From Neonectria sp. B-13 (taxonomy: Eukaryota; Ascomycota; Sordariomycetes; Hypocreales; Nectriaceae), in assembly GCA_002682825.1 (NCBI GenBank), contig NOKP01000031.1:310001-374000 (forward strand): a DNA stretch of 64,000 nt, in the 5' to 3' direction. The notes below the pieces were generated by a model. The model worked only from the letters and a program-made list of their open reading frames with translations, made no database searches and was not told the origin of the DNA. This document shows positions 20,640 through 30,921 of this stretch, one piece after another. Numbering within the stretch: the stretch's first letter is position 1; every line of letters starts with the position of its first letter. The position numbers were made by a program, and so were the translations under genes.

Positions 20640-22934
20640 CTATCCTAAGACTAAATCCACCTGTTCTTGGTTCCTCTCCCAAAGCTCAGTGAAAATCTTC
20701 CCGGTGCCTTGGCGCTTGGCGACGCCATTTTCCCATTGAATGCAGAGCCCAAAATAGCATGCGGAGCGGGGCCGGTCCTCTGGTGCCAGGCTCCTCCGCC
20801 CTTCTTCAATTTCTTCAGATTCCATAAAGTGAGAGAAGTCTGTCGTCCATCCTTTGGTCACTGCGACAATCTCGACTGTTCCCTGTGCGAGGAACCGGTC
20901 TATATCTGATTTCTTGTGGACTCGCAGCACTCCAGCGAACTCGTCTGTAGTAGAGTATAGTTCCATTGCGTACCCAAGGTGGGGGGAGTCGTTAAACTTC
21001 GGGTGAATCCGCCTCGGTACGAAGAAAGCTCTGGATGTCTTTGCAAAGATGAACTGGAGCTGTACTGCTGGCTCGGAAGCTTCGGTGGACGAGGGCGGAG
21101 GAATGGGGTAGCGGAACTTCTGGTCTCCGAACTCATAGCGGGGCGACCTGGAGCCTGATTCAACGCATTTCCATCCTTCGGGGACTTGTTTGGGATTTCT
21201 CTGGGCAAGGGTTTTATAATGATGCCACCTGCAGTTGATGGCTCGCCTTTCTACGGGAGGCGTAGAAGGCGATTGCATAGCGAACCACTGGGTAACGGGC
21301 TCTACGATCCCGTCGCATGGCGCGAAGTATTCGTACTCAGTGTCGCACACGAAGTAAAAGGAACCCTGCCAGCCCAGCCAGGACCAACTCGGCAGATTGT
21401 CTTCTTCGGGAGGTACAGCAGCCGAGGTGACCCGTCGTTCGACTTCATACTTGGGGTTCCAGACCAGAGAATAGTCGAAGAAAATCTCCGGATGCCCGTA
21501 ATTGAGGCCTCCTAGGAAATACCCGTTTATGAAATTTTGTACACCCAAGAAGGCCCTCAGGGCGTCTTCCTGGTATCTGAGGTGACGCTCGTTGAATTCG
21601 GAGGCGATACGACTGAGCCAGCTCTCGAGTCCCGGGCATGGTCGTTCCATCCAGTAAACGGATGGCATCTGTACTAGGCGGTCGGACCCCACGACTTTGA
21701 GTGCCTCTTCGCGCAAGGAACTTCCTGCACAGACCCAGCGAAGCGGCCCGTCGGTGAAGACGAGGCGCCTCTTGGCGAAGATGAACTCCTGATACGTCCA
21801 GCCACGTTCGTTCCATGTCGACCCAATGTCACGTTGGGGCTTTTCATCGACATTATCTGCATCACTGTCATAGGAGAAATCAGAGATGGGACGCGGCTTG
21901 TTGAACCAGGACAGCTTGTCGCCCCCGGCCATGTCGAACGCGACGTGGTCGACGCTCCTCGGTGCCGAAATCCCGCGGAAACCTCTCAGCCCGTGATTCG
22001 CATCTTTTCCAGCCAGTGCAACCAGGCAGAGGGTCGAGTTGGCAAAGATCTGATGCATCGCGTTCAGACTCCGGTGCACAGCAACTTTGTCGTCCTGGGC
22101 GATGCATAGACGGTCGACCCATAAATACCTCTGACCTAGGCACTCGGTGATTCCCATGGCGTCCCGAACCGTCCTTGGCACCATCTCCGCATTGTGAGGG
22201 TGTAAGGAATTCGGTTTCCTCAGACGCTCAATGGTGCCAGTCGTATTAGTGACCGACTCCACACTACCCCAGGTGTAGGAAAGAGTGAAATACGTAGCCG
22301 TTTCGGACCTGAAGGGAACGACGCACTGTTCTTTCACATCGATCAGCCAGTCCGGGTTCGTGGCTGTCCCGGACTGCACTTTCGTCATCCAGAGGGGATC
22401 CTCGCATCTGGTTCCATGTTCGCAGAGGCATGTTTCGTACCAAGAGCGCGGGATTGAGAGATCGATCCATTCAGGGTCGAGAATCCTAGACGTCCCGGGA
22501 TGCCCTGGTTGGTCGGGCCTCGCGACAAGTTCGAATTCTTTCGAGTGCATTTGTCGTTTACTCGATGATCGAAATTCGCATCGAAGATTTCTGACAAAGA
22601 TGTTTGCATTGACAATCCACGTAGCTAGCGAGCGAGCGTCCGTGTTCTTGTGCTTCGGGTTTATGCTTTCCCACATGCTCCGAATCAAGCCGGCATGTGG
22701 ACATGGCATATCGATCAGGTAGCGCAAGTTTCCGAGGCTGCGGCTTTCGTAACTAATCTCGCCCTTATGGTGTATCTTGGCGAGATCCATGATGTCAAAG
22801 CACACTTGACAGCTTTGCGGCTCCAATGCAAGGGCCCGTGACTTGTCTGTCGCTCGTCCAAGTACAGCAGCGACTCGTCGTCGGAGTCGAGTGCCAGCTG
22901 CACGAAGCCTGTCGCGCGATTTGGAATCCGACAT
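20640..22934 (-). CDS. HET-domain (heterokaryon incompatibility) protein
   Basis: 764 aa, intronless. The N-terminal 30 residues are basic (RLRAAGTRLRRRVAAVLGR), followed by SCQVCFDIMDLA. The HET domain starts with YFTLSYTWGS (residues about 215-224), continues with RYLWVDRLCIAQDD (269-282) and ends with the NERGWTYQEFIFAKRRLVF block (about 381-400). These three blocks define the family. The C-terminal 350 residues are unassigned. HET proteins act in the cytoplasm as executors of non-self recognition and programmed cell death in hyphal fusion, mostly with a partner receptor. No STAND/NLR partner is seen in the window. Fungal genomes carry dozens of HET genes, so a fusion-incompatibility role for this one is unproven. 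A decayed HET relative lies 0.9 kb away on the other strand. Confidence 0.93.
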   Translation of the reverse strand: MSDSKSRDRLRAAGTRLRRRVAAVLGRATDKSRALALEPQSCQVCFDIMDLAKIHHKGEISYESRSLGNLRYLIDMPCPHAGLIRSMWESINPKHKNTDARSLATWIVNANIFVRNLRCEFRSSSKRQMHSKEFELVARPDQPGHPGTSRILDPEWIDLSIPRSWYETCLCEHGTRCEDPLWMTKVQSGTATNPDWLIDVKEQCVVPFRSETATYFTLSYTWGSVESVTNTTGTIERLRKPNSLHPHNAEMVPRTVRDAMGITECLGQRYLWVDRLCIAQDDKVAVHRSLNAMHQIFANSTLCLVALAGKDANHGLRGFRGISAPRSVDHVAFDMAGGDKLSWFNKPRPISDFSYDSDADNVDEKPQRDIGSTWNERGWTYQEFIFAKRRLVFTDGPLRWVCAGSSLREEALKVVGSDRLVQMPSVYWMERPCPGLESWLSRIASEFNERHLRYQEDALRAFLGVQNFINGYFLGGLNYGHPEIFFDYSLVWNPKYEVERRVTSAAVPPEEDNLPSWSWLGWQGSFYFVCDTEYEYFAPCDGIVEPVTQWFAMQSPSTPPVERRAINCRWHHYKTLAQRNPKQVPEGWKCVESGSRSPRYEFGDQKFRYPIPPPSSTEASEPAVQLQFIFAKTSRAFFVPRRIHPKFNDSPHLGYAMELYSTTDEFAGVLRVHKKSDIDRFLAQGTVEIVAVTKGWTTDFSHFMESEEIEEGRRSLAPEDRPRSACYFGLCIQWENGVAKRQGTGKIFTELWERNQEQVDLVLG

Positions 22935-23868
22935 GGTGAATGTGAGCGTGGCTGACGAACGGTTCGAAGAGCTAGTATTCGAATTCGAAAAACAAGAAAG
23001 AAAAAAAAAGGCATTTTGCGGAACAGAAGGAAGATGGAAACGAGTCTATTATCACACAAACGTGAGTAGAAAACACGTACGTCATTCAGCTTCAGCCCCA
23101 AAGGTGCCTGCTGGCTGACCATTGCGCCACTTTGGGGGCGGTCCGTCGAGGCACATGCCGATGAATCTATATTAACATGTCAGCAAGTATAAAAGTGTAT
23201 TCGTATGCAGGTTTTGACATGGAATATCCTCTTGGAGGCTTCTCCCATCTGCGATTCAATGATTGGCCAATTATTTCAAATTCACACCTACCTTCAGTGG
23301 AGCACCCGCATCGCCTTTGTCCGTAGTATGTTGTGTTGTGTAGTGTCTTTGCGACGGCCTCCCATCTATTAGCCAACAAACATTATCGACCCTAAACCCT
23401 AAGGAATCAAGGTTACCGTCGATTGGGAATATGCAGGCTTCTACTCACCTGGATTTGGGGTCCCATTTCTGTGCCCTCCATCTGTTTTAGGAGACGACAT
23501 AAGGCTGAGAGTGAATAGGGTGAGCGAAGGTGATGAATAGACTGAGCCGAAGCTGAGCCGTCCCCAAACAGCCCTGAACTGAGCAAAAGCGGCGTTGGGT
23601 TATATAACCAAGTGGACTTCTAGGTGCCAAATTGGGGTCATATTCCAGCCCTTCTGGCCGCCCAGCTCTTCCAGCAAGCTCAACAATCGCAACCGCCATG
23701 GGAGCATGTCGATACTCTACTAGCAGAAGCAACATCGGAATGTAGCGACGAGAAGATTCCGAACTCTCTGAAAACAAAGCATTCGCAAATCTCCAGTAGT
23801 GTTCTTCCAAAAAATGAAAGTTCATTACATGCTGACATTTTATCCTACAAGACGAAGTCAATTACTCC
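22935..23868. other. Intergenic spacer between HET gene and HET relic
   Basis: Presumed promoter of the HET gene near 22935-23200, with an A-rich tract (GAAAGAAAAAAAAAGG) at about 22996-23011. No other gene or RNA recognised. Confidence 0.4.
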
Positions 23869-24640
23869 TTGAATGATCGATATGCTCAACGCGATACAAA
23901 CACTGGTAGTCTCAATGCTCTTAATCTTGGACAGCTGTGGCTTCAATCCTGTGATTCATCACACGAGGCTTGTCGCAAGAAGAGAGGATGCGAACCTCCA
24001 CTTCTCCCAACTCGTGTCATTGACGTTGGCAATGAGAACCAAGGACCTTCTCTTCATGTTTCCTTGGAGGGCCAGAGAGACGATTGTGTGTCTCTCAGCT
24101 ATTGCTGAGGAACTAGAAACCATTTCAAGACTGAAATAAAGTCCCTCGCAGACCGCTAGTCAGGCATCGGATTGGCAGAAATGCCAATGGCGTTCCAGCA
24201 CGCAATCCAAATCACTCGCCACCTTGGCTTCCGCTACGTATGGGTTGACAGCTTTTGCATTATACAGGACTCGAATGACGACTGTCAGCGCGAAGCCAAG
24301 GATATGGGTCGTTACTATCGTAGCACCAGTCTGACTGCATTTGCACTTAATTTGGGAGGCGACGACGAGGGCTGCTTTAACGATCGCGATGGTGAAGCAA
24401 ACACTCCGCACCGAACACCAATATTTGATGGATTAGTAAATGTCATGAAAAGGAAAAGAACTCAGTCGCCTTTGCTCAGAGACTCTCGAGTCACAGATAC
24501 AGCTTCGCAATAGACGACGAGAGGCACGGGCTTGAGAGCGCCAGGAAGCTCAAAGATTTGTTTTCTCCTCTCTACCAGAGAAGCTGGACTTTGCAGGAAT
24601 GGATTCTCTGGATATGGAAAAAGATTGAGCAGGGATGATA
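23869..24640 (+). pseudogene. Decayed HET-domain gene with RIP-like stop codons
   Basis: One frame carries HET text in order: LWLQSCDSSHEACRKKRG, LPTRVIDVG, SLSYC (the start of the SYCWG block), then after two stops PMAFQHAIQITRHLGFRYVW and VDSFCIIQDSNDDCQREAKD, MGRYYRSTSLTAFAL. The stops at 24106-24108 (TGA, where the family has Trp TGG) and 24157-24159 (TAG) are in the same frame, so the reading is otherwise unbroken from 23869 to 24510. A +1 shift then gives LYQRSWTLQEWIL near 24570-24610, the block that ends the HET domain. The effector C-terminus is not found. The G-to-A and C-to-T stops suggest RIP. It is a relic, not a functional HET gene. Confidence 0.85.
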
Positions 24641-25195
24641 ATGAATGGGAATATCTGGAAAGTTAAGTCCGTACTGCATCATTGAGAAGCGTTTTCATTC
24701 TATTCACTTCTATTTCGGCAGCTACCTTTTTTGCTTCTTTCTGTCTATTACCAGGCCTTGTTCTAGGAGTTCTATTTGAGTTAAACTCCTTGCAAATGCC
24801 ATAACATGCAGCGCATCTTATAGCTTAAGTTGGCCAGTATCTGCTTCTCGAGATACTTTGGAAAGAGAGGAGAAGTGAGTCGATCGACCGAGACTCGTTC
24901 TGTGAAATTCTCAGAAGTGGTGAAAGAAAGGCAAGGAGACCAGTGGGGGAACCTCGTCATTTTGAAAATGGGGGAGAGGAGGTGGCCGTCGTTCCCAAAC
25001 CGTGAGGGCAAGGTCCATGAATTGAGACACCCCTAGCTCCTACTAGATACCTTAAATTTAGCCCATGCTGATGAGAAGAGTGTTCCTTGACACTTGGGTA
25101 CCTCAGAGGATGGAGGATGAAAAACGGTAGGTGAATGACTCCCGTGGCCGAACACCCAGAGTCGGTGAAACGTCGAGCATGCACCAGAGTGTCAG
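24641..25195. other. Spacer before the 5S locus
   Basis: About 550 bp without any recognised gene or repeat. Short open frames on both strands have no family pattern. Confidence 0.4.
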
Positions 25196-25285
25196 ACTCC
25201 TCATCCGTTCCCCCTTAGCCAATCTGAGAAGCGGCAAATTAGTACTCGGGTCAGTGGTGACCGGGGAATCCTCGCAGTTGTATGT
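25196..25285 (+). pseudogene. Truncated 5S rRNA copy
   Basis: Positions 25204-25285 match the intact 5S gene (25398-25479) at a constant 194-bp offset with about 11 mismatches in 82. They retain the internal control region (AATTAGTACTCGGGT) and the 3' helix strand AGTTGTATGT. The first ~35 nt, including ACATACGAC, are unrecognisable, so helix I cannot form. The T-run is broken (GTCCTTTGC). Probably not a functional 5S gene. Confidence 0.75.
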
Positions 25286-25360
25286 CCTTTGCTCTTTGCG
25301 GGCAATTTTGTGGCAATGGGTCACGATGCCCTCATCAGCAGCGTCGCTGCGGCCTCAGGT

Positions 25361-25479
25361 ACATACGACCATAGCTCTCAGAAAATACGGGATCCCGTCC
25401 GCTCTCCCTTAGTCAAGCTGAGAAGCGGCAAATTAGTACTCGGGTCGGTGACGACCGGGGAATCCCTGCTGTTGTATGT
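25361..25479 (+). rRNA. 5S rRNA: 5S ribosomal RNA, dispersed gene
   Basis: 119 nt beginning ACATACGACCATA and ending GTTGTATGT. These termini pair over nine positions (with one G-U) to form helix I. The interior has the fungal 5S order: GGGATCCCGTCCGCTCT, then TTAGTCAAGC, AATTAGTACTCGGGTCGGTG, ACGACCGGGGAATCCC. This agrees with my memory of filamentous-ascomycete 5S, where genes are scattered through the genome rather than sitting in the rDNA repeat. The type III internal promoter (A box, intermediate element, C box) is therefore internal. A Pol III T-run follows directly. A truncated copy precedes it by 194 bp. A covariance-model search (Rfam 5S_rRNA) would confirm. Confidence 0.93.
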
Positions 25480-25484
25480 TTTTT
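25479..25484 (+). terminator. Pol III terminator of the 5S gene
   Basis: Six consecutive T residues starting at the last base of the 5S RNA. Confidence 0.8.
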
Positions 25485-26200
25485 GCTGGTCTGGGCGGCC
25501 CTTTCTTTTTGATATGTGATGATCGTTGCCCCTGAAGCGAGGATAAAAGTTGTACAATGAGTGCAAACCGTACCGTTTGAGTTAGTAACTGCTGGCCTGA
25601 ATGTCAAGAACTGTTGGTCCGGGACTACTGTCACTGCTAAGCTGCATTAGGCCACCGAGAGCGGGTTACGGTGATGGTGTTAGTCGAGCCAGCGTTTTCT
25701 TGGAGCATCAACCCTCAAGCCACGACGACAACGCCGCCAACGTGCCAACAACAAAGCCTCGGGCTGGTCTGCTGGTGGTGGTGGTGCCAGACTTGGCAAA
25801 TATCCAACGGGGGATGGAATCGACGACAAGGGGGTTAAGAGATGACTCGGTGCAGGCGACAACTCGGCGGAGAAGGCAACGCTGGCCTAGCGTGTTGCAG
25901 AGCCGGACCATTGCCTCAGAAGACGGTGCCCAGGAGGACGAATTGCCCAAAGCAAGCATGGGAGACGCAAGAACCTGTTCGAATGGTGGGTGCAGTTCAC
26001 AGCGCAGGGAGCCGACACGCCAAGAGAGAGAATATCAAATTGCCAAGAGGAAATGGGCTGGGTGCCAAGCATTTAAAGGTCGAGCTGGGTCGCACGACGA
26101 CAGCATAGCAGGCTTTTAGTACATCCGATAGAAGAAGAATGTGTGACAGGGACAGGGATGCGCACTTGCAAGTTGAGGGTCGACGACGAACCGACGGCTC

Positions 26201-26206
26201 CACGTG
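26201..26206. promoter_or_regulatory. CACGTG box 1 (possible PHO4/NUC-1 site)
   Basis: Palindromic CACGTG within CTCCACGTGGAA, 1.14 kb before the phosphate permease start. CACGTG is the core bound by the bHLH phosphate regulator (Pho4 in yeast, NUC-1 in Neurospora). Binding is inferred. Confidence 0.5.
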
Positions 26207-26325
26207 GAACTGCGGCTCTTCCCATTGGTCAGCCCCACGAGGCTCTCCGTGCGAGATCTCGACGACATGTCAATGCAGTTTTCCCCCGGGTTGCGAGTCG
26301 CGACTTGGCAGGACGCGACGGGATG

Positions 26326-26331
26326 CACGTG
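26326..26331. promoter_or_regulatory. CACGTG box 2 (possible PHO4/NUC-1 site)
   Basis: CACGTG in GATGCACGTGCGTGGG, about 1.0 kb before the permease start. The GCACGTG flank fits the high-affinity PHO type. Binding is inferred. Confidence 0.55.
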
Positions 26332-26522
26332 CGTGGGCTTTGGCATGCGACACGAGGATGTGAGTGCGGCAAAGTATTGCGTGTGCTTCGTACGGACGGT
26401 TGATTGTGCTGTCCCTTGTGAGTTGAAAGTGCTGTAAGTGTATTCGGACTAACAGCCAACCTTGTCTCGTTCCACGTAACCGTTTGCACTACGACCTGTC
26501 GCTAATCTTACTCTGGTGAGTG

Positions 26523-26528
26523 CACGTG
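26523..26528. promoter_or_regulatory. CACGTG box 3 (possible PHO4/NUC-1 site)
   Basis: CACGTG in GTGCACGTGTACG, about 0.8 kb before the permease start codon. Third box within 330 bp. Confidence 0.5.
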
Positions 26529-27343
26529 TACGGCCATTACGATGCCTTTACTGCTCGATAATGCCTTGGTGGCTGTCGAGGTTCTCGGAGCAAGCCCTCC
26601 CTGACATCAAGGCACTCTCACATTAGTCTCCAGGGCTCATTACACGCCTGGCCCTCTCTGCTGGCTCTCCGTATCTTCAATCCCCCTTTCGACTCTCATT
26701 CAAGATCCGTAGCCTTCCCAGGTAGCCCATCCCCACCATGCGTATATACACAGCCCAGTCAGCTGCTCCCATGCGAGTCTCCCTCCAGCACCACGCCAAG
26801 ATCTCACGCTGGCCTGCGGCTCATGTCTTGGCCGTGGATATCGACTCTCCCGTCCAACAGGCTTGAGGCATGCGAGCACGAGCAATACTCCCGTGGCCCA
26901 CCCAGGACCTGCCGTCGACGATCCATCGCCGCCTCCCATGTCCGTCCGAATGGGTTCACCGAGCCGTGAACGCTGCTCTCTCTTGGCTGCTCCTACAATG
27001 GACTAGTAAGAACCGAGAACGACTGCCAAGATCGCCGACCCTGACCCTGTGTCTCCAATGGCGGACGTTAGACCATCGACGCTTCTAGCCTGGGCGGAGT
27101 GGCCCCAGAAGCATAATGATAAGCTTGTTTGCCAAGACGCCCATTCTCCACCGGTGCAACCCCACAGGTAGTCGTCCATCTTGTCATATAAGGCCTTGCT
27201 TCATCATGTTCAGTGTAACATCTCTCCTGCAAGAAGCAAGCACCATTCCTTTCATCACCTTCTTTTCTAGAAGCCTTCGAGTCCCCATTCCTGCGGGCCA
27301 TAGATAATTCTTCCTGCTGGGACTTCCCACCACAGCCGCTGCC

Positions 27344-29385
27344 ATGGTCGTCCTTCACCAGTATGACTACATCTTCGCCATCGGCACCATCTTCGCGTTC
27401 CTGGACGCGTGGAACATTGGTACGTACTTTTCAACGCCGGCGTGCGTCTTAGCACTCAACGCCACACTCTATCTTCCCGCTGTCGTTGTAATCCATTAGC
27501 CTGTCATTCACTACCGCTTTCTACTACGCTTCTTCGCAGCCATACCGCGAAGACCACCCTCAGCTAACCAATATTGTCTTCGTCGATAGGTGCCAACGAT
27601 GTTGCAAACTCCTGGTCCACGTCGGTCTCGTCCCGATCACTGAGCTACCTCCAGGCCATGTGCCTGGGCTCGGTCCTCGAGTTCGCAGGATCCGTGGGTG
27701 TCGGTGCCCGAGTCGCCGACACCATCCGAACCAAGGTCGTCGACATTGAACTGTTCGAGAATGATCCCGCCCTCCTCATGCTCGGCATGATGTGCGCCGT
27801 CGTCGCCTCCTCCATCTACCTCACCATCTGCACCCGAATCGGTCTCCCCGTCTCGACTACTCACTCCATCATGGGCGGCATCATCGGTATGGGCATCGCG
27901 CTTGTCGGTGCCGACGGAATCCACTGGGCCGAGCTGGACAAGGGCATCAACTCCGGTGTCATCTCCGTCTTCCTCGCCTGGATCATCGCCCCTGGTTTAT
28001 CTGGCGCCTTTGCCGCCATCATCTTCCTCATCACCAAGTATGGCGTTATGCTCCGAAGCCAGCCTGTCTGGAAGGGTCTCCTTCTGGTGCCCGTCTACTT
28101 CGGCATTACCGCCTCGCTCCTCACCATGCTTATTGTCTGGAAGGGCGGTTCCATCAAGCTCGACTTCACCAGTGCTGAGATGATTGGTCTGATCATCGGA
28201 GTCGGCGCTGCCTGGGCCCTCGTCATCGCTATCTTCCTCGTGCCCTGGCTCTACCGCCTGGTCATCAAGGATGACTGGCAACTCCGCTGGTACCATATCG
28301 CCATGGGCCCTCTTCTGCTCAAGCGTCCCGAGCCTCCTGCTCAGCCCGAGGGCGCCGCCGGTGGTATTCAGGACTTCTACTCCGGCCACCTCACGCGTGA
28401 AGAACTCAATGACCTCCGACGTGCCGGCGGAAACGGCAGCGCCGAGTTCGAGCGCGCTGACGACCAGACCGAGACGAAGCAGGTCTCCCACGACGGCTCT
28501 GCTGCCCAAACCGACCCCGAGCCCGTCCAGGTAAAGGCGCCGAGGAAGCTCATCGGACCCAAGCCCGAAGGGCCCCTTTACAGCGGCGCCGTTCTCTTCT
28601 GGTGGCTCAAATTCGTCTTCCTCCAGGGTATTGACCAGGACATCGTCAGCATGCAGCAGTCTACGGGTATTCTGAGCGGTGATCTCGAGGAGATCCACGC
28701 CAACGTGCCCCATTACGACAACCGCGCCGAGTACCTGTATACCTTCCTCCAAGTCATGACTGCCTGTACCGCCTCCTTCACCCACGGTGCCAACGATGTC
28801 GCCAACGCCATCGGCCCCTATGCCACCATCTTTCAGATCTGGCACTCTGGTTCCATGAACTCAGAAAGTGGCAAGGCTGATGTCCCCATCTGGATTCTGT
28901 AAGTCAAAGCCAGCCATTGCTGGGCTAGTATCCTTCGAGTCCCGTTACTGACCTTGTCTTCACAGCTGCTTTGGTGGTGCTGGTATTGCTCTTGGTATTT
29001 GGACCTATGGTTACAATATCATGCGCAACTTGGGTAACCGCCTGACTCTCCACTCTCCCTCCCGAGGTTTCTCGATGGAGCTGGGATCTGCCATCACCGT
29101 CATTCTTGCCACCCGTCTTAGTACGTTCCCTACAAACTGAGTCAAATCCTGGTCACATCAACACCTGCTAACATGACCACAGAGCTCCCCGTCTCCACCA
29201 CTCAGTGCATCACCGGTGCCACCGTCGGCGTCGGTCTTTGCTCTGGTACCTGGCGATCCATCAACTGGCGCATGGTTGCCTGGATCTACATGGGCTGGTT
29301 CATCACCCTCCCCGTCGCCGGTATCATCTCTGGCTGCCTCTGCGGCATCATTGTCAACGCTCCTCGCTGGGGCTACAAGGGTTAA
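27344..29385 (+). CDS. pho-4: Na+/phosphate symporter, PHO-4/PHO89 type (PiT family)
   Basis: 580 aa, four exons: 27344-27419, 27590-28898, 28966-29120, 29183-29385, all frame-consistent. The first exon (MVVLHQYDYIFAIGTIFAFL) is short, and its join restores the first PiT signature GANDVANSWSTSV (from residue 26). The second copy, GANDVANAIGPYAT, begins near residue 425. These inverted halves define the family. GLPVSTTHS and LPVSTTQC are the paired P-loop-like turns. A polar cytoplasmic loop of about 100 residues separates the halves. About ten to twelve helices and the ~570-600 aa length match Neurospora PHO-4 and yeast Pho89, high-affinity plasma-membrane phosphate uptake systems induced by phosphate starvation. 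Three CACGTG boxes upstream support phosphate control. The symbol follows the Neurospora homologue; orthology versus paralogy was not tested. Confidence 0.95.
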
Positions 29386-30921
29386 GCTCGTGAACTGAAC
29401 CTGGGAATGCCAGCAATGTATCGTATTACTTAGAGGATGGTGGGAACTAGATTGGTTACGCAAACCTGAACTTCCATTTTAACAACACGCAGAGGCCACT
29501 GCTTACGAGCTTACACTTATGCTTTTATGTATTCACATGCGCTTTAACGGTGCTTAATTATCACATGCACAGACTATAATAAAGTTCATCAGCATATTGA
29601 GGTTGCTTCACCCGTTGGTCTGCTAAAGTTAGACCTCTTTGAATTCCCTGAACGAACCTTGATGCCCTCAATAACTAAGTCATCCTAGATGACACATTTC
29701 CCTTCATTTCTAGTCATCCTAGATGTCACGTTTCTTATCCCTTCCTGGGGATCAAACCATATACATAAAGACATTCCTTTCCCTAGGATAGATATAAATC
29801 AAGAGCTTCTCATCATCCTGTGATCCCAATGACCGGATGTGAAATTAATTAAAACTACTCTCAGTGTTCTTAGTCCTTGTGTAATTTCGTCTTTGCTCGG
29901 TGATCCAGATCTTGCGAAGTAGGTCAGATAAATACGTACTCGTCTCTTGTTTTAAGTCAGCCACAAGCTGCTCAAGTTCAGTTCTCGATTGTGTCTTATG
30001 CGGGATCTTGAAAAGCAACAGTACTAGTAGAGACATATCTAGAGAATAGGTGACTATTCTCCCTTACGTATGAGGTACTTCAACCCAGACCATCCCCGAG
30101 ACACAGACCACCCAAGTATTAGGCTTTGGTTTTTCAAACATGTCACATTCCATATTTTTGTAAACTTAGTGCAGAACAGCACTTCACTGACCATAACAAG
30201 TCGCTTATCTTGACATCAAGGTGAGGCCAAAACTGAACCGGTTTGATAGAAGCCGCATTTTGATTTAACGAGGCAGTCTCTCTTACTCGTAGGATACAGT
30301 CGCCCAAGCTGCTACTAGGAGCTGTAGGTCGAGCCATTGCCAATTGTCGCCGATCCCTGAGACATGTAAAACCCACCCTTCTTGTAGCGGTCGCGGAAGC
30401 TGCGGTAAAGAACGTTTTGTGGAAAAAGTTTAGCACGAGACTCTAAAAATGGCTTGGAACCGAGTCGTAGAATGACGAATGAGTCGAAGCCACAAAAAAC
30501 GTATGACCATTCTCCCGGGAATCACGATTTCCATAATATTGAAGATCCAGCATGTAACAGACTGAGACATATCCAACTCTCCGCATCTCAGTCTCATCCG
30601 CGCTCAATTGCAGGTAACAGAATAATTGGGATTTCAGCCATTTTCTCTTCGAGCCTATCACCGATGGGCAATCATCGTGCAAAGAGGCGTTTGGGTTGAT
30701 GACAATTTACCCCTTTATACATAAACACCCCACTGTGGCTTTGACGCCTCGCAGCTGACGGCGTTGCGCACATGATGGGCGTTCCCGTCGGGAGTCCGGT
30801 CCCAGTTCAGTGTCCTCGCACACAGTCGTACGAGCCTTCCTCTTATCGCCATCGCAAGCAAATTTACTGCTCGAGACGTATCAACGACCTAGTTGCTAGG
30901 CCTCGCATCGAGCGAGAAAAC
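29386..30921. other. 1.5-kb intergenic stretch
   Basis: 3' flank of the permease and upstream of the F-box gene. It contains a short tandem repeat at 29678-29734 (see repeat). No gene recognised; 29845-30036 minus is a 63-codon frame with no family match. Confidence 0.5.
29678..29734 (+). repeat. Two tandem copies of a 23-bp unit
   Basis: Unit AGTCATCCTAGATG-N-CAC-N-TTTC occurs at 29678-29700 and 29712-29734, differing at two positions, 34 bp apart. Significance unknown. Confidence 0.7.

Larger units (their letters stand above)
25485..27343. other. 1.9-kb upstream region of the phosphate permease gene
   Basis: Contains open frames up to about 170 codons (for example 25601-26119 plus strand), but these look like GC-rich non-coding shadow: low complexity, arginine-rich and no family text. 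Three CACGTG boxes lie between 26201 and 26528. The region from about 26640 is pyrimidine-rich and may be a long 5' UTR of the gene at 27344. Confidence 0.5.

Noticed and set aside
25103..25566. Repeated peptides on both strands (LRSGKLVLGS; TDPSTNLPLL) suggesting a coding repeat
   Set aside because: The two copies are 194 bp apart, not a multiple of three. The sequence is 5S rRNA and a truncated 5S copy.
25601..26119. 172-codon plus-strand frame before the phosphate permease
   Set aside because: No family text, poor start context, low-complexity Arg/Gln/Thr-rich sequence; more likely promoter or untranslated region.
27997..28845. 282-codon minus-strand frame inside the phosphate permease
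   Set aside because: Shadow of the permease exon; the plus strand has full PiT signatures.
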